Positions 21,372-31,706 are shown, numbered from the stretch's first letter. The stretch: DNA of 64,000 bases from Rhodalgimonas zhirmunskyi (GCA_030848925.1 JANFFA010000001.1:372001-436000); one strand, 5' to 3'. Numbers and translations: made by a program. Notes: generated by a model not told the origin, from the letters alone.

Positions 21372-22337
21372 TTGTTACATTTGTTCAATGACTTAGTCCC
21401 GCGTGACAGTTTACATCCAAATTACATGGCGTTTAAAGCGCCAGATCGCGAGGAGTTTCAAAATGTTATATTAGATTGGGCAGAAGGTTTTATCGACCGC
21501 GATGGCAACGACAAATTTTGCCGTGAGTTTCAAACTACTTTTAACTCTTCATTTTGGGAGCTGTATCTTTTTGCGGTAATTAAGAGTCTCGGATGGGAAG
21601 TCGACTTTAGCAAGGCTGCACCTGATTTTCGTATTCCAAGCAAGAACCTCAATATCGAGGCCGTCGTTTCCAACGCCGCAGCCAATGATATTCAGGAATG
21701 GAATAAGACCTTCGAGGGTGTTACGAATGCAGATTTTCTAGCATCTCAAGCCGCAACTATCGAAAGGTTATCCAACAGCATTTCGTCTAAACTCAAAAAA
21801 TATAACGAAAGCTATCAAAACTATAAGGAAGTCAAAGATAGTGCTTTCATTATCGCTGTCGGCAGCTACGGTACGCAGGACTTTTTTCATCTAGGTGATG
21901 TTGCAGCCCAGAGACTGATTTACGATGATGCTCGTGAGGGTAAGATCACTAAACGAAATGGCAGCGAGCTTACTCTTGGGCTCTTCTCAATGCCTGAGTA
22001 CACAAACGTCAGTGCAATAATATTTAGCAGTACCGCAACATTTGGAAAGGTCCGAGCCATAAGCGGTTCAACTAAACCCGCCTTTTTTCAGGCCACTAGG
22101 ATAAAGAATTTGATCGAACCCATCAATGCCTCAGCTCCGGCCGGGGAATACCGTGAAAGCCTCAGCGATGGACTTAGAGTATTTCACAATAAGAATGCCA
22201 GTCGCCCAATTCCCCCGGACCTTTTTGGAACTGACACTGATATCATGCAGTTCTGTTTTGAAGGTGACGACCAATATGTACTCGGGTCGCCTAACGGTGA
22301 CCTTGCGAACCGCCAAGTTATTGTATTACGCACTTGA
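21372..22337 (+). CDS. Uncharacterised protein with possible PD-(D/E)xK-like core, AT-rich insert
   Basis: I recognise no named family. The protein has about 321 residues from the TTG at 21372, chosen because AAGGAG at 21361-21366 lies five bases upstream. A further in-frame TTG at 21303 directly follows a stop codon and is the alternative. The N-terminal third contains FNDLVPRDSLHPNY and KEFQTTF-like REFQTTFNSSFWELYLF, then APDFRI (D85) and NIEAV (E96). An acidic residue on a helix (E63) followed by D and E on neighbouring strands recalls PD-(D/E)xK nucleases, although the usual lysine after E96 is absent. One line of sequence inside (21421-21480) has 24 G+C in 60 bases, far below its neighbours. 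Confidence 0.55.
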   Translation: MLHLFNDLVPRDSLHPNYMAFKAPDREEFQNVILDWAEGFIDRDGNDKFCREFQTTFNSSFWELYLFAVIKSLGWEVDFSKAAPDFRIPSKNLNIEAVVSNAAANDIQEWNKTFEGVTNADFLASQAATIERLSNSISSKLKKYNESYQNYKEVKDSAFIIAVGSYGTQDFFHLGDVAAQRLIYDDAREGKITKRNGSELTLGLFSMPEYTNVSAIIFSSTATFGKVRAISGSTKPAFFQATRIKNLIEPINASAPAGEYRESLSDGLRVFHNKNASRPIPPDLFGTDTDIMQFCFEGDDQYVLGSPNGDLANRQVIVLRT

Positions 22338-22563
22338 GATTGAGGGAACTAAGTTAGAGCAGTCATTTATCAAAGACACCAAAATCCCACCGAGCAGACC
22401 TCTGTGCCCATCGCAGCGAATGTCGGCTCTCTGCCCATCTCGCCCATCTCACCGCCCGCCCCATCAACACCTCCCCCAAACCCACCGCGACTCGCAAACG
22501 CCAGACGGAATGCAGGCGGGGTGCAGACGCTTTGCAGACACCCCATTTCGGCCAAGATCCCCG

Positions 22564-24168
22564 TTAACCTTTGCGCTTCAACCCGCGTAAATCGTGGATG
22601 TCCGGGTGCGTTCTGGGGTCTTCATCGGGGCCGAAGATCTGGTGTTTCACCACCTTCTGCGTCCCCGTCACGGGCAGGGTCTCGACGAACAATATCCACC
22701 CCGGGGCCTTGTAATAGGCCATCTTTTCAAACGCTTGCTCAAATATCCCCCGCGCGGTGTCCGCCCCCGCCTCGACACCATCCGCAAGGATGACACAGGC
22801 CAAAACCTCCTCTTCGCGGATCTCATCAGCCACCGCCAACACCGCCGCATTCACCACCCGCTCATCGGCCAGCAATATGTTCTCAACCTCCGCCGCCGCA
22901 ATATTTTCGCCCGCCCGCCGAATGATGTTCTTCTTGCGATCCACAAACGTGACCACACCCTCGGGCGACAAGGTGACCGTGTCGCCGGTATGAAACCACC
23001 CGCCGCGCCATGCTTCTTCCGTGGCCTCGGGTTTGTTCAGGTATTCGGTGAAAAACCCATACCGTGGCGTTTCGGCGCTATGGCGCAGGACCATCTCGCC
23101 GGGCCTGCCATGGGGCACAGGGCGGCCCGCGTCATCCCACACGGCGATTTCCAGATCGCCGCGCGCGCGTCCCATCGCGCGGGTGTCAATGTGGCGCGGC
23201 TCTTCTTCCATCGTGATCATCCGGCACATCTCGGTCATGCCCCAAAGCTCGATCAGCGGGATGCCGAACCGGCGCTCGAACTCGACGTGCAGCGCCGGTT
23301 CCACCCCCGCGCCCAGCCCCGCCCGCACCTGCCCGATATCGCCCGGCCCCGTGCTCTTGTCCGCCAGCAGCGTGGCAATCACCACGCCAAGGTAGTGAAA
23401 CACCGTCGCGCCGGTTTCCTCGACATCGCGCCACCACGTGCTGGCCGAAAACCGCGGCGGCTGCACCAACGCCGCCCCGGTCAGCATAACCCCCATCAGG
23501 TTCAGCACCCCGGCATTCACATGGAACGCCGGTAGCGGGTTGAAAATGCGGTCCTTTTCCGTGATCGCGATGGGCGGCCCGGTGCGCGCATAGGCCTGCC
23601 CCAGCATGAATTCATAGGCATGGGAAAACACGCATCCCTTGGGCTTTCCGGTCGTGCCCGAGGTATAGAGCAGGCTGCTTTCAACATCCGGCCCGGCCTG
23701 ATTTCCAGACGCGAACGGCGCTTCCGGCAGGCTGTTGAAACCATCCAAACCGGTGATGAACGGCGCTCGATCTAGCCCCACGCTAGCCTCCCGCATCAGC
23801 GCCTCAAACGGCTCCGAAACAACCGCCAAAACAGCGCCGCTGTCAGCCAGCACATAGGCCAGTTCGGCAGGCCGGTAATCGGGGTTGATCGGCACGACCG
23901 AAACGCCGGCCAAATGCGCCGCAAGTTTGACGATGTAATGCTCGGGGCACGTGCCTAACAACAGCGCCATCCGATGTCCCGGCCCATAGCCCGCCCGGCC
24001 CATTGCCCCGGCGATTTCCTGCGCTATCTCAAATGCTTGACCATAGCTGACCCGGCGCAACTCTGCCGGTCCTGCGCCACGCGCCGCAACAAGGAAGTCC
24101 CGCTCCGGCCAGCGCCGCGCGGCCTTTTCAAACGCCTCCCCGATGCGCTGCCCCTCGATCCCGATCAT
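22564..24168 (-). CDS. AMP-dependent acyl-CoA ligase/synthetase
   Basis: This is a 534-residue class I adenylate-forming enzyme. The phosphate-binding motif YTSGTTGKPKG lies near residues 168-178, ELWGMTE is the A5-type motif, WFHTGDTVTL is followed by VDRKKNIIRRAGENI (A8), and the catalytic lysine is K505 in GTQKVVK. It activates a carboxylic acid with ATP and couples it to CoA. The layout resembles CaiC-like carnitine/crotonobetaine and medium-chain ligases, but the acid cannot be named. It stands alone and is divergent from an EamA transporter. Confidence 0.9.
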   Translation of the reverse strand: MIGIEGQRIGEAFEKAARRWPERDFLVAARGAGPAELRRVSYGQAFEIAQEIAGAMGRAGYGPGHRMALLLGTCPEHYIVKLAAHLAGVSVVPINPDYRPAELAYVLADSGAVLAVVSEPFEALMREASVGLDRAPFITGLDGFNSLPEAPFASGNQAGPDVESSLLYTSGTTGKPKGCVFSHAYEFMLGQAYARTGPPIAITEKDRIFNPLPAFHVNAGVLNLMGVMLTGAALVQPPRFSASTWWRDVEETGATVFHYLGVVIATLLADKSTGPGDIGQVRAGLGAGVEPALHVEFERRFGIPLIELWGMTEMCRMITMEEEPRHIDTRAMGRARGDLEIAVWDDAGRPVPHGRPGEMVLRHSAETPRYGFFTEYLNKPEATEEAWRGGWFHTGDTVTLSPEGVVTFVDRKKNIIRRAGENIAAAEVENILLADERVVNAAVLAVADEIREEEVLACVILADGVEAGADTARGIFEQAFEKMAYYKAPGWILFVETLPVTGTQKVVKHQIFGPDEDPRTHPDIHDLRGLKRKG

Positions 24169-24250
24169 GTCTCTCCTCCCTGCCCGCTCTGGACAAGCCC
24201 GCCAAACAGCCTAGAGATATCGGAATGAGACGCAACCGCCTGCTCCCCCA

Positions 24251-25126
24251 ATGAGCCCCGTCGTACGAGCCGCCTTGTGGATGACCGGCGCGATCGTGTC
24301 ATTCTCGTCCATGGCCGTGGCCGGGCGCGAAATCGCGGATGGTCTCGATACCTTTGAAATCATGCTTTATCGCAGCCTGATCGGCATCGTTATTGTCACC
24401 GCGCTGGCATGGCAATTCGGCACGCTGGGCCAGATCACCACGCGCCACATGCGCTATCAATTCGCCCGTAACCTTGTGCATTTCGCCGGTCAGAACCTGT
24501 GGTATTTCTCCATCACGGTGATCCCGCTGGCACAGGTGTTCGCGCTCGAATTCACCTCGCCGATTTGGGTGGTCCTGTTGGCCCCGATCGTCTTGGGCGA
24601 GAGGTTGACCTCGGTCCGCATCATGGCGGCATCGATCGGGTTTGCAGGCATCCTGATCGTCACCCGTCCCAGCCCTGAAACCCTTTCTCTGGGGATTTTC
24701 ACCGCTGCGGGCGCGGCCGTCTTCTTTGCGATGACAAGCCTCTTTACCAAGCGCCTGACGCGCAGTGAAACCGTCACCTGCATCATGTTCTGGCTGGTGA
24801 TCATGCAGGCGGTTTTCGGCCTGATCACCGCCGGTTACGATGGAGATATCGCCCTGCCAACGACGGCCGCGCTGCCTTGGTTGATGGTCATCGGGATCGG
24901 TGGGTTGGTGGCGCATTTCTGTATCACCACAGCGCTTTCATTGGCCCCGGCGGCGGTGGTCGTGCCGTTTGATTTTATCCGCCTGCCGGTGATCGCGGTA
25001 GTTGGCATGGCGCTCTATGAAGAGCCACTCGACTGGTTCGTACTTCTGGGGGCGGCCGTCATCTTCGGGGCCAACTACCTGAACATCTGGACCGAGACGC
25101 GGCGTTCCGGGAACCAAACCGCATGA
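24251..25126 (+). CDS. EamA/DMT-family transporter (first copy)
   Basis: This 291-residue inner-membrane protein has ten predicted helices arranged as two EamA repeats. The first ends in QVFALEFTSPIWVVLLAPIVLGERLT and the second in PFDFIRLPVIAVVGMALYEEPLDWFVLLGAAVIFGANY. The repeated pattern of a helix followed by GE or EE near the end of each half is diagnostic. Drug/metabolite transporters of this type export metabolites or amino acids; no substrate is evident. A second EamA gene follows 41 bases downstream. Confidence 0.9.
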   Translation: MSPVVRAALWMTGAIVSFSSMAVAGREIADGLDTFEIMLYRSLIGIVIVTALAWQFGTLGQITTRHMRYQFARNLVHFAGQNLWYFSITVIPLAQVFALEFTSPIWVVLLAPIVLGERLTSVRIMAASIGFAGILIVTRPSPETLSLGIFTAAGAAVFFAMTSLFTKRLTRSETVTCIMFWLVIMQAVFGLITAGYDGDIALPTTAALPWLMVIGIGGLVAHFCITTALSLAPAAVVVPFDFIRLPVIAVVGMALYEEPLDWFVLLGAAVIFGANYLNIWTETRRSGNQTA

Positions 25127-25167
25127 ACCGGGTCGCCCTTCCGGCGTGGCGCGGATAAATCGAGCTT

Positions 25168-26097
25168 ATGTCGGATCAAAAAACCATATCACCCCTTGCT
25201 TGGGTCTTGATGTTCACGCTTGCCGCGATCTGGGGCGGAATTTTCCCTGCGGGCAAGATCCTTTTGCGCGAAATTGGCCCCGTGACCATTGTCGCTTGGC
25301 GCACCTTCGGGGCGGCGTTGCTGCTGTGGGCCGTGGTCGGCGCCGGGCGGATGCATGTGCCCCGCTCGGCCCGTGTCTGGATCGGCTTTGCAGTGATGGG
25401 GCTGATCAACAACGTGCTGCCTTTTTCACTTATTTTCTGGGGACAACAACATATCGAAGCCGGGTTGGCCTCGATCCTCAACGCCTCGACGGCGATTTTC
25501 GGCGTGCTGGCGGCGGCGATTTTCCTTGCGGATGAGCGTTTGACGCAGCGCAAGTCGGTGGGCGTGGCGCTTGGCTTTGCCGGGGTGGCCACGGCGATGG
25601 GAGTCGAGCATCTGACCGATTTCTCGATCCGCTCGGTCGCGCAGATCGCGCTGATCGGGGCGACGATCTGTTATGCGCTGGCGGGCGTCTGGGCGCGCAA
25701 GATGCTTCACGACGTGAAGCCGATGGTCTCGGCTGCCGGTATGCTCACCTTCTCGGCGCTGTTCTCGATCCCCGGCGCCTGGTGGCTCGAAGGGGCGCCG
25801 CGGCTCGATCTGTCGCCGCTCTCTGTCGGACTTCTGGTTTATGCGTCCCTGCTGGGTACCGGGGTGGCTTTCATGCTGTATTACAAGGTGCTGGCGCTGG
25901 CCGGGTCAGGAAACCTGCTGCTTGTCACGCTGCTGGTGTCGCCTTTCGCCATCGTGATCAGCGCGGTGTTTCTCGGAGAGCGTCTGGCGCCGAATGCCTT
26001 TGCAGGCTTCGCACTGCTGGCGCTTGGATTGGTGATCCTTGATGGCCGACTTCTCAAGCGGCTTCCGGCCAAGCGGATGGATCGCGGCACTGGCTGA
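25168..26097 (+). CDS. EamA/DMT-family transporter (second copy)
   Basis: This 309-residue protein has two EamA repeats. The N-terminus AWVLMFTLAAIWGGIFPAGK has the typical WG motif of the first helix. The first repeat closes with SIDL-type ASILNASTAIFGVLAAAIFLADERLT and the second with LLVSPFAIVISAVFLGERL. It differs clearly from the gene just upstream, so the pair is not a recent duplication. The substrate is unknown. It may be co-transcribed with its neighbour. Confidence 0.9.
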   Translation: MSDQKTISPLAWVLMFTLAAIWGGIFPAGKILLREIGPVTIVAWRTFGAALLLWAVVGAGRMHVPRSARVWIGFAVMGLINNVLPFSLIFWGQQHIEAGLASILNASTAIFGVLAAAIFLADERLTQRKSVGVALGFAGVATAMGVEHLTDFSIRSVAQIALIGATICYALAGVWARKMLHDVKPMVSAAGMLTFSALFSIPGAWWLEGAPRLDLSPLSVGLLVYASLLGTGVAFMLYYKVLALAGSGNLLLVTLLVSPFAIVISAVFLGERLAPNAFAGFALLALGLVILDGRLLKRLPAKRMDRGTG

Positions 26098-26162
26098 GGC
26101 GCTTAAAGGTTTGACCACATCGGCGCCCCGTTCTACCAAGCCAGAGGACGGGATTACCGGGG

Positions 26163-27041
26163 ATGACCATGCTCTATCAATCGCCACAACACTGGCTGGA
26201 AGCACCGCATAAGCGCGTGCTTTTCTTCGGCATGTCCGGCCTTGGGAAAACCCATGTCTCAAACATGCTGCGCGCAACGGGCCAGTGGTATCACTACTCG
26301 ATCGATTACCGTATCGGCACCCGCTACATGGGCGAATACATCAGCGACAATGCCAAGCGCGAGGCGATGAAAAACCCGTTCCTTCGCGATCTGCTGATGT
26401 CGGATTCGATCTACATCGGCTCGAACATCACCTTCAACAATCTGAGCCCGGTGTCGACCTACCTCGGCAAGCCGGGCGACGCGGTAAAAGGTGGTCTACC
26501 TTACGCGGAATATACCCGCCGTCAGGCGCAATTCCGCGAAGGTGAGATCGCCGCACTTTATGATACGGCCCACTTTGCCGATCGCGCCGCCGATCTTTAC
26601 GGCTATCCGCATTTCATCTGCGATACCGGTGGGTCGATCTGCGAGTGGGTGGACCCGGAAAATCCCGACGACCCACTGTTGCAGGCCCTCTCGGCGCAAA
26701 CGCTGATGGTCTGGATCAAGGGCGACGACGCGCATACCGAGGAATTGATCCGCCGTTTTGATCGCGCGCCCAAGCCGATGGCCTACCAGCCCGCTTTCCT
26801 TGATGCGCAATGGCAGGCTTACCTGTCTGAGAACGGCGTTGCGCCGGATGCGGTCGATCCCGACGACTTCATTCGCTACACCTATGCCAGCGCGCTTGCC
26901 CACCGGCAGCCGCGCTACGAGGCGATGGCGCGCAACTGGGGCGTCACCGTCACCGCGGACGAGATTGCCGCCGCCACCAGCCAGAAGGGGTTTGACACCC
27001 TCATCGCACAGGCGATCGAGCGGGCGCCGACCATCCCCTGA
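26163..27041 (+). CDS. P-loop ATPase-like protein upstream of metA
   Basis: This 292-residue soluble protein has a nucleotide-binding loop FFGMSGLGKTHVSNML at about residues 21-36 and an acidic strand HFICDTGGSICEW that may serve as Walker B. No further domain is recognisable. The overall plan is that of a small-molecule kinase-like or metabolic P-loop protein, but no reaction is assignable. It lies 83 bases upstream of metA on the same strand, which hints at a link to methionine metabolism without proving it. Confidence 0.7.
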   Translation: MTMLYQSPQHWLEAPHKRVLFFGMSGLGKTHVSNMLRATGQWYHYSIDYRIGTRYMGEYISDNAKREAMKNPFLRDLLMSDSIYIGSNITFNNLSPVSTYLGKPGDAVKGGLPYAEYTRRQAQFREGEIAALYDTAHFADRAADLYGYPHFICDTGGSICEWVDPENPDDPLLQALSAQTLMVWIKGDDAHTEELIRRFDRAPKPMAYQPAFLDAQWQAYLSENGVAPDAVDPDDFIRYTYASALAHRQPRYEAMARNWGVTVTADEIAAATSQKGFDTLIAQAIERAPTIP

Positions 27042-27124
27042 CCCCGTCTGGGCAGCCCCCCTCTTGAGCACGGGGCGCACCGTCGCTATCTCACTTACTC
27101 CGCTGATCTGACAGGACATGACAT

Positions 27125-28081
27125 ATGCCGATCAAATTGCCCTCCTCCCTGCCTGCCTTCGATGTTCTCACGCGTGAGGGTGTTCAGGTCATGGACGAAG
27201 GCGCCGCGGCCCGGCAGGATATCCGGCCACTTCGGATCGGCTTGCTCAACCTGATGCCCAAGAAGATCCAGACAGAAAACCAGTTCGCCCGCCTGATCGG
27301 GGCGACGCCGATCCAGATCGAATTCGTGCTGATCCGGATGAGCGATCACCTGACCCGCAACACCGCCGCCACCCATATGGAAGAGTTCTATCGCCCCTTC
27401 TCGGAAGTGGCCGCCACCGGCGAAAAACTGGATGGGTTGATCATCACCGGCGCGCCGATCGAGCACCTTCCGTTCGATGAGGTCGACTACATCGACGAAC
27501 TGCGCGAGGTCTTTGCATGGACGCAGACCAACGTGCATTCGACCTTTGGCGTCTGCTGGGGCGGCATGGCGATGATCAACCATTTCCACGGCGTGCCCAA
27601 GCATCTGTTGGATCACAAGCTGTTCGGATGTTACCGGCACATGAATTTCGCGCCGCAAAGCCCCTACCTTCGTGGGTTTTCCGATGATCTGGTCATGCCG
27701 GTCAGTCGCTGGACCGAAATGCGCCGGGACGAGATCGAGGCCGCCGGCCTCGACCTGCTGCTGCATTCCGAAGAGGTCGGTCCGGCGCTTGTGCAGGATC
27801 CCGACCACCGCGCCATCTATATCTTCAACCACCTCGAATACGACAGCGGCACCCTGAACGAAGAGTATCAGCGTGACCTGGCGCAAAATCAGATCGAAGG
27901 GGCCGATATCCCCTTCCCTGTGAATTACTTCCCCGGCGATGACCCCGCGCGCATCCCGTCGAACCGCTGGCGCAGCCATGCGCACCTGCTTTACGGCAAT
28001 TGGATCTCGGAAATCTACGAAACCACGCCCTATGACATCGCCAAGATTGGGCAAGAAACCACGGATTGGCGCAAGTCATGA
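27125..28081 (+). CDS. metA: Homoserine O-acetyltransferase, MetA type
   Basis: This 318-residue member of the MetA family has the catalytic cysteine C144 in FGVCWGG and the His-Glu pair H236 and E238 in NHLEYD. In this family the residue after GAP-I in the substrate pocket decides the acyl donor: Gly gives succinyl-CoA (E. coli) and Glu gives acetyl-CoA. Here it is E113 in [10 protein letters not shown], so I call it an acetyltransferase despite the MetA fold. It performs the first committed step of methionine synthesis. Its stop codon overlaps the next gene's start as ATGA. I see no SAM riboswitch in the 83-base leader. Confidence 0.93.
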   Translation: MPIKLPSSLPAFDVLTREGVQVMDEGAAARQDIRPLRIGLLNLMPKKIQTENQFARLIGATPIQIEFVLIRMSDHLTRNTAATHMEEFYRPFSEVAATGEKLDGLIITGAPIEHLPFDEVDYIDELREVFAWTQTNVHSTFGVCWGGMAMINHFHGVPKHLLDHKLFGCYRHMNFAPQSPYLRGFSDDLVMPVSRWTEMRRDEIEAAGLDLLLHSEEVGPALVQDPDHRAIYIFNHLEYDSGTLNEEYQRDLAQNQIEGADIPFPVNYFPGDDPARIPSNRWRSHAHLLYGNWISEIYETTPYDIAKIGQETTDWRKS

Positions 28082-29061
28082 AATTGGGCATCGGCATCGC
28101 CCTCGTTCTTGCCGGGTTCGTCGTTCTGGTGCTCTGGATGGCCGCGCGGCACGAGTCCCGCGCCGAAGCCGCCTTCCCACCCGAGGGCCAGTTTGTTGAA
28201 GTGCAGGGCCACCGAGTGCACGTGGTGGTGCTGGGCGAAGAGAACGCAGGGCGCGATCTGGTTCTGATCCATGGCTCCTCCGGCAACACGCGTGACATGA
28301 CCTTTGATATCGCGCCAGAACTGGCCAAACGCTACCGCGTTGCCGTGTTTGATCGCCCGGGGCTGGGCTATACCGACCGAATTAACACGACCGGAGCCAC
28401 CATTAATCAGCAAGCTGCGCTTTTACAGGAGGCTGCTGCACAACTGGGCTTTGAGCGTCCCCTTGTGCTGGGCCACTCTTACGGCGGCGCTGTGGCGCTC
28501 GCCTGGGCGGTGGACGCGCGCGATCAATTGGCTGGTCTTGTACTGGTTTCTTCGCCGACCCAACCCTGGACCTCGGATCTTTCGCTTTACTACAAGACGC
28601 TTTCCAATCCGGTACTGGGTCCAATGGTGATCCCCGTTCTGACCGCGTTCGTCCCCGACAGCCTTGTCGAGCGAGAGGTTTCAAGCATATTCGCGCCGCA
28701 GGACGCGCCCGAGGGGTATCCGCATGCGGTCGCGGCGGCGCTCACCCTGCGTCGAGACAGCCTGCGCGCCAATGCACTGCAACGCGCCAACCTTTTGGAT
28801 GAGATCACCAACCTTCAGCCGCGCTATGGCCAGATCGACGTGCCGGTCGAGATCGTGCACGGACGCGCCGACAGGATCGTCGGAGCTGAAATCCACGTGC
28901 CGCCATTCCTGAAGCAGGTTCCAAAGGCCAATGCGACGTTGTTGCCGGGGATCGGCCATATGCCCCACCATGTTGCGATGGACCACGTTATTGCTGCGAT
29001 CGACCGCGCCGCTGCGCGGGCCAACCTGCTGTCCAACACCGCGACCCGCGCCTCGGAGTGA
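28078..29061 (+). CDS. Membrane-anchored alpha/beta hydrolase
   Basis: This 327-residue protein has an N-terminal hydrophobic anchor (residues 2-25) and an alpha/beta-hydrolase domain. The oxyanion region is LIHGSSGN, the nucleophile elbow is GHSYGG with Ser near residue 134, the acid is probably D in HGRADRIV, and the histidine is in GIGHMPHH. The substrate is unknown. The ATG at 28078 overlaps the metA stop codon (ATGA), so translation is probably coupled to metA. Confidence 0.88.
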   Translation: MKLGIGIALVLAGFVVLVLWMAARHESRAEAAFPPEGQFVEVQGHRVHVVVLGEENAGRDLVLIHGSSGNTRDMTFDIAPELAKRYRVAVFDRPGLGYTDRINTTGATINQQAALLQEAAAQLGFERPLVLGHSYGGAVALAWAVDARDQLAGLVLVSSPTQPWTSDLSLYYKTLSNPVLGPMVIPVLTAFVPDSLVEREVSSIFAPQDAPEGYPHAVAAALTLRRDSLRANALQRANLLDEITNLQPRYGQIDVPVEIVHGRADRIVGAEIHVPPFLKQVPKANATLLPGIGHMPHHVAMDHVIAAIDRAAARANLLSNTATRASE

Positions 29062-29193
29062 TCGCGCCCGCCGCTGTGCCATCAATGACGCCCCCCAGGC
29101 TCGTAACACCACTTCGCCCGATGTTCCGCCCTATTCTCGCCCGCTTTATCGGCCATGATGCCCGACAAAGCAGGCAGTAAAGGGTAACGACCC

Positions 29194-30231
29194 ATGGATT
29201 TTAGTGGTTTCTTTCACGAGGTTTGGAGCATTCTGTCCAAACCTTTCAATCTCTTCTTCGACGTCAGCCAGCGGCTTTCCATCCTATACTTGCTAACCGC
29301 GCTTCTGGTCGCGGTTGCCGCTTTCTGGCTTCAACGGCGCAGCTTGCGCGGCCTTATCGAATGGCTCCTGCCGAAAGAAATCCTGATGCATCCCTCGGCC
29401 AAGGCCGATTACGTGATGTTCTTCATCAACAAATCCGTGGTGGTCGCGATCTATGCCACGATCCTGATACAATCGCAGTTCTGGTTCGATCTCGTCACCG
29501 ACTGGATGGGACCGGCCGAAAAGGCGGCGGAATCGCTGCCGATTACTGTTCTGACCACGATCCTGATCGCGATGACGCTCGATAGTGCGCTTTGGTTCGG
29601 GCATTACCTGTTTCACAAGATCCCCTTCCTGTGGGAGTTCCACAAGGTTCATCACTCTGCCGAGGTGATGACCCCACTCACGGCCGCGCGAATGCATCCG
29701 TTCGAAGAGGCCATTGAATCGATGATGGGCGGTTTTGCGGTCGGTGTGATGGCGGCGCTTCTCGATCAGGCCTTCGGACAAGGCGCGGTGATGATCAACT
29801 TACTGGGCACAAATATCATCCTTGCGATCTTCTTCCTTGCCGCCTTCAACCTGCGCCATTCCCATGTCTGGGTGCGCTATCCCGTGTGGCTTCAGCGAAT
29901 CTTCGTCTGCCCCGCCCAGCATCAGGTGCACCACTCCAAGGCCCGTCAACATTGGGACAAGAACATGGGGTTCATCTTTGGCCTGTGGGATTGGGCCGCC
30001 GGAACGCTTTATGCGCCTAAGGGCTATGAAAAGCTTGAGTATGGCCTTGGCAACGGCGAGGACGGAACATGGAACACCGCGCGCGCGCTCTATTTCCGCC
30101 CGTTCCGCAACGCCTATCGCCTATTCGCGAGCGGGTGGCGGAATGCCTTTTTCCAACCTTCGGAATCCGATAAGCCTGAGGCTGATCTGAAACCGGAGGA
30201 CCCCAGAGGTGAGCCAAGCCAAGCCCTTTGA
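29194..30231 (+). CDS. Sterol desaturase/fatty acid hydroxylase superfamily protein
   Basis: This 345-residue membrane protein has the three histidine clusters that bind the di-iron centre in this superfamily: H137-x3-H141 (HYLFH), H150-x2-H153-H154 (HKVHH), and H243-x2-H246-H247 (HQVHH), with RHSH at 222-225 between them. It has four to five hydrophobic segments. Family members hydroxylate or desaturate sterols, carotenoids or membrane lipids with O2; the lipid here is unknown. The end of the gene overlaps the ppk2 start by 23 bases. Confidence 0.9.
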   Translation: MDFSGFFHEVWSILSKPFNLFFDVSQRLSILYLLTALLVAVAAFWLQRRSLRGLIEWLLPKEILMHPSAKADYVMFFINKSVVVAIYATILIQSQFWFDLVTDWMGPAEKAAESLPITVLTTILIAMTLDSALWFGHYLFHKIPFLWEFHKVHHSAEVMTPLTAARMHPFEEAIESMMGGFAVGVMAALLDQAFGQGAVMINLLGTNIILAIFFLAAFNLRHSHVWVRYPVWLQRIFVCPAQHQVHHSKARQHWDKNMGFIFGLWDWAAGTLYAPKGYEKLEYGLGNGEDGTWNTARALYFRPFRNAYRLFASGWRNAFFQPSESDKPEADLKPEDPRGEPSQAL

Positions 30232-31096
30232 CGGCGCGATCAGCGCCTTTTACGAAAAAGACGCCCCCAAGCCCGTGCGCGATGCGATCAAGCGCGCGGA
30301 AAAAGGCGAGATCCTCGATCCCGGTTATCCCCATTCCGAACGGATGCCGCGCAAGGCCTATGAGAAAGAAATCGAGGCGCTACAGATCGAACTGGTGAAG
30401 ATGCAAAGCTGGGCCAAATCCTCGGGCGCGCGGATCGCCGTGCTGTTCGAGGGCCGCGACGCATCCGGCAAGGGCGGCACGATCAAGCGTTTCCGCGAGA
30501 ACCTCAATCCGCGCGGAGCACGTGTTGTGGCGCTTTCCAAGCCCACCGACCGCGAACAGACCGAATGGTACTTCCAACGCTATATCGATCACCTGCCCTC
30601 CGGCGGCGAGATCGTGTTCTTTGATCGAAGCTGGTACAACCGCGGTGTCGTCGAGAAGGTTTTCGACTTCTGCACCGATGAACAACGCGAACACTTCTTT
30701 CATCAGGTGACGGAGTTCGAAAGGATGCTGGTCGATGAGGGCATCCTGCTGTTCAAGTTATGGCTCAACGTCGGGCGTGCCGAACAGTTGCGTCGTTTCC
30801 TGCAACGTGAAAGCGACCCGCTTAAGCAGTGGAAACTGAGCTGGATCGATGTCGAAGGGTTGAAACGCTGGCAACAGTATTCCGACGCGATCACCGAAAC
30901 ATTCGCGCGAAGCCATACCGATCACGCCCCATGGACGGTGATCCGCTCGGACGACAAGCGCCGCGCGCGGATAAGCGCGATGAAGCACGTCCTGTCGGCG
31001 ATTGACTACGCGCACAAAGACGAAAAGGCGTTGGCCCACCCCGATTCCGAGATATGTGGCGGCCCCGAAGTCTGGAGCGACGGCCCACATGTCTAA
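30209..31096 (+). CDS. ppk2: Polyphosphate kinase 2
   Basis: This 295-residue PPK2 enzyme transfers phosphate between polyphosphate and nucleoside di- or monophosphates. The Walker A loop GRDASGKGG is at about 82-90, and the Walker B DRSWYNRG has D139 and R140. [18 protein letters not shown] and the lid-region KRRAR are typical. The start is a GTG at 30209, decided by GGAGGA at 30195-30200 with eight bases between, inside the 3' end of the preceding gene. The tight overlaps on both sides indicate one transcript with the hydroxylase and TetR genes. Confidence 0.93.
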   Translation: MSQAKPFDGAISAFYEKDAPKPVRDAIKRAEKGEILDPGYPHSERMPRKAYEKEIEALQIELVKMQSWAKSSGARIAVLFEGRDASGKGGTIKRFRENLNPRGARVVALSKPTDREQTEWYFQRYIDHLPSGGEIVFFDRSWYNRGVVEKVFDFCTDEQREHFFHQVTEFERMLVDEGILLFKLWLNVGRAEQLRRFLQRESDPLKQWKLSWIDVEGLKRWQQYSDAITETFARSHTDHAPWTVIRSDDKRRARISAMKHVLSAIDYAHKDEKALAHPDSEICGGPEVWSDGPHV

Positions 31097-31706
31097 ACGC
31101 GGCTATCACCACGGCAACCTCAAGCAGGCCTTGGTCGAGGCGGCGCTGATGCTGATCGAGTCCAAGGGGCCGACCGGCTTCACCCTCTCGGAAGCGGCGA
31201 AACAGGCGGGCGTGACGCCCGCCGCCGTCTATCGCCATTTCGAGGGGCGCGAGGATTTGATCGCCGAAGCCGCGCGACAGGGCTACGAGATTTTCGCCGA
31301 TGTGATGCAATACGCTTATGAAAAGGGGCAGCCATCGGCGCTTGCGGCTTTCGAGGCGACGGGTCGGGCCTATCTTGCCTTTGCGCGCAAGTATCCGGGT
31401 CATTACATCGCGATGTTTGAATCCGGCATATCAGTCAACCGGACACCTGAATTGGCTGCTGTATCGGCCCGTGCGCGCGGTGTACTCGATCTGGCAGCGC
31501 GCGATCTCGCCGCGCATATACCTGAAGCGAAACGTCCCCCCGCAGCGATGTTTTCGGCACACATCTGGGCGCTGAGCCATGGGGTTGTCGAACTCTTTGC
31601 GCGCAATTCTCCCGGCACCCAGTCGCCCTTTTCACCCGAAGATCTGCTGGAAAGCGGAATTGGTGTTTACCTGCGCGGACTTGGCCTGATCGCGCCGGAC
31701 CAATAG
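31089..31706 (+). CDS. TetR-family transcriptional regulator
   Basis: This 205-residue protein has an N-terminal helix-turn-helix ([28 protein letters not shown]) preceded by the [15 protein letters not shown] helix typical of TetR regulators with a TetR_C_33-type effector domain. The start at 31089 overlaps the last eight bases of ppk2. It may control the upstream hydroxylase-ppk2 operon, as TetR genes often regulate their neighbours; the ligand is unknown. Confidence 0.9.
   Translation: MSKRGYHHGNLKQALVEAALMLIESKGPTGFTLSEAAKQAGVTPAAVYRHFEGREDLIAEAARQGYEIFADVMQYAYEKGQPSALAAFEATGRAYLAFARKYPGHYIAMFESGISVNRTPELAAVSARARGVLDLAARDLAAHIPEAKRPPAAMFSAHIWALSHGVVELFARNSPGTQSPFSPEDLLESGIGVYLRGLGLIAPDQ

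Noticed and set aside
27042-27124. SAM-II type riboswitch before metA
   Set aside because: I looked for the conserved pseudoknot elements and did not find them in the 83-base leader.
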